Assembly: GCA_922989275.2 (NCBI GenBank)
Contig: OV277869.1
Coordinates: 4,579,190 to 4,643,189 of the forward strand
Direction: 5' to 3'
Source of the DNA: Gari tellinella
Taxonomy: Eukaryota; Mollusca; Bivalvia; Cardiida; Psammobiidae
DNA: 64,000 bases
Shown here: piece by piece, positions 63,782-64,000 of the stretch
How positions within the stretch are numbered: position 1 is the stretch's first letter
Layout of the letters: each line of letters begins with the position of its first letter
Position numbers and translations under genes: made by a program
Notes under the pieces: model-generated
Databases searched by the model: none
Told to the model about the DNA's origin: nothing
The model's input: the letters and a program-made list of their open reading frames with translations, nothing else

Positions 63782-64000
63782 GTAGGTTTCTTAATAATAT
63801 ACAGTCTAGACTGTTTTAAGAGACCTTGCCAAGCACCTAGTAGATTATACTGAATTTGACCCGTATTCCCCATGGCTATTCGTGACCAGGCACCACTTAA
63901 ACTACAGTGATGCTCACTTATTACGAAATTCAGGGGACCTTGCAAATAATTTTTTCTTATCCAAACTTCGTCTTATCCAAACAACGAAATATCTTTGTGA

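Larger units (their letters stand above)
59997..63800 (+). repeat. Tandem genomic array, about 420-bp unit, seven exon copies
   Basis: Each unit has AGTTTTAAACACACTTTCC, ACCTCAGAATGTATGCCTGC, a pyrimidine-rich ACCTCTCTTTGTAG, GGTTGGGATTTTCACACTTG, a 150-nt exon and a conserved intron start. Exon-start spacings are 418, 423, 417, 623, 626 and 961 bp; the last three are lengthened by inserted elements. Introns are as conserved as exons, so the duplications are recent. Confidence 0.85.

Noticed and set aside
60433..63945. Minus-strand frames such as MLMVADDSLANGWFWLSTI
   Set aside because: Shadows of the plus-strand repeat exon; splice sites support only the plus strand.

Overview
This is a eukaryotic, intron-rich, AT-rich window, most likely from a bivalve mollusc. 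The evidence is a secreted thrombospondin-type-1 (TSP1)/ShKT protein built from phase-1 exons, a C1q-domain protein, tRNA-derived SINEs, LINE, Penelope-like and Tc1 remnants, and an extreme load of short terminal-inverted-repeat (TIR) elements. Species is not determined. Most of the sequence is non-coding, and most open frames in it are translations of repeats.

Layout. (1) 0.5-26.2 kb, plus strand: one long gene whose small exons (500-559, 1715-1738, 2452-2640, 2959-3078, 18911-19075, 20412-20585, 21222-21392, 26093-26241) encode a signal-peptide tail, TSP1, ShKT and four further TSP1 domains, ending in a stop codon and a poly(A) signal. Its introns hold nested transposons, including a probable 8.4 kb element at 3.1-11.5 kb. 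(2) 26-42 kb: no convincing gene, almost wall-to-wall TIR elements and older duplicated segments. (3) 42-45.3 kb: two candidate terminal exons of an unidentified gene (43488-43554, 43788-43852), a SINE-like repeat and a decayed Tc1-like transposase. (4) 45.8-49.5 kb: a three-exon secreted coiled-coil plus C1q gene whose middle exon is interrupted by a TIR element. (5) 50-58 kb: a frameshifted Penelope-like reverse transcriptase, a tRNA-derived SINE, nested inverted-repeat elements and a LINE C-terminal fragment. (6) 60-63.8 kb: seven tandem copies of one 150-nt phase-1 exon encoding an unfamiliar 50-residue repeat, several copies with inactivating changes, running off the window.

The most unusual pattern is modular. 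Two different long perfect hairpins serve as cores of several TIR families, and each occurs both in families flanked by TA (ends TACAGT) and in families flanked by TTAA (ends TTAACCCTTT). The nesting of these elements gives a readable relative chronology of insertions.
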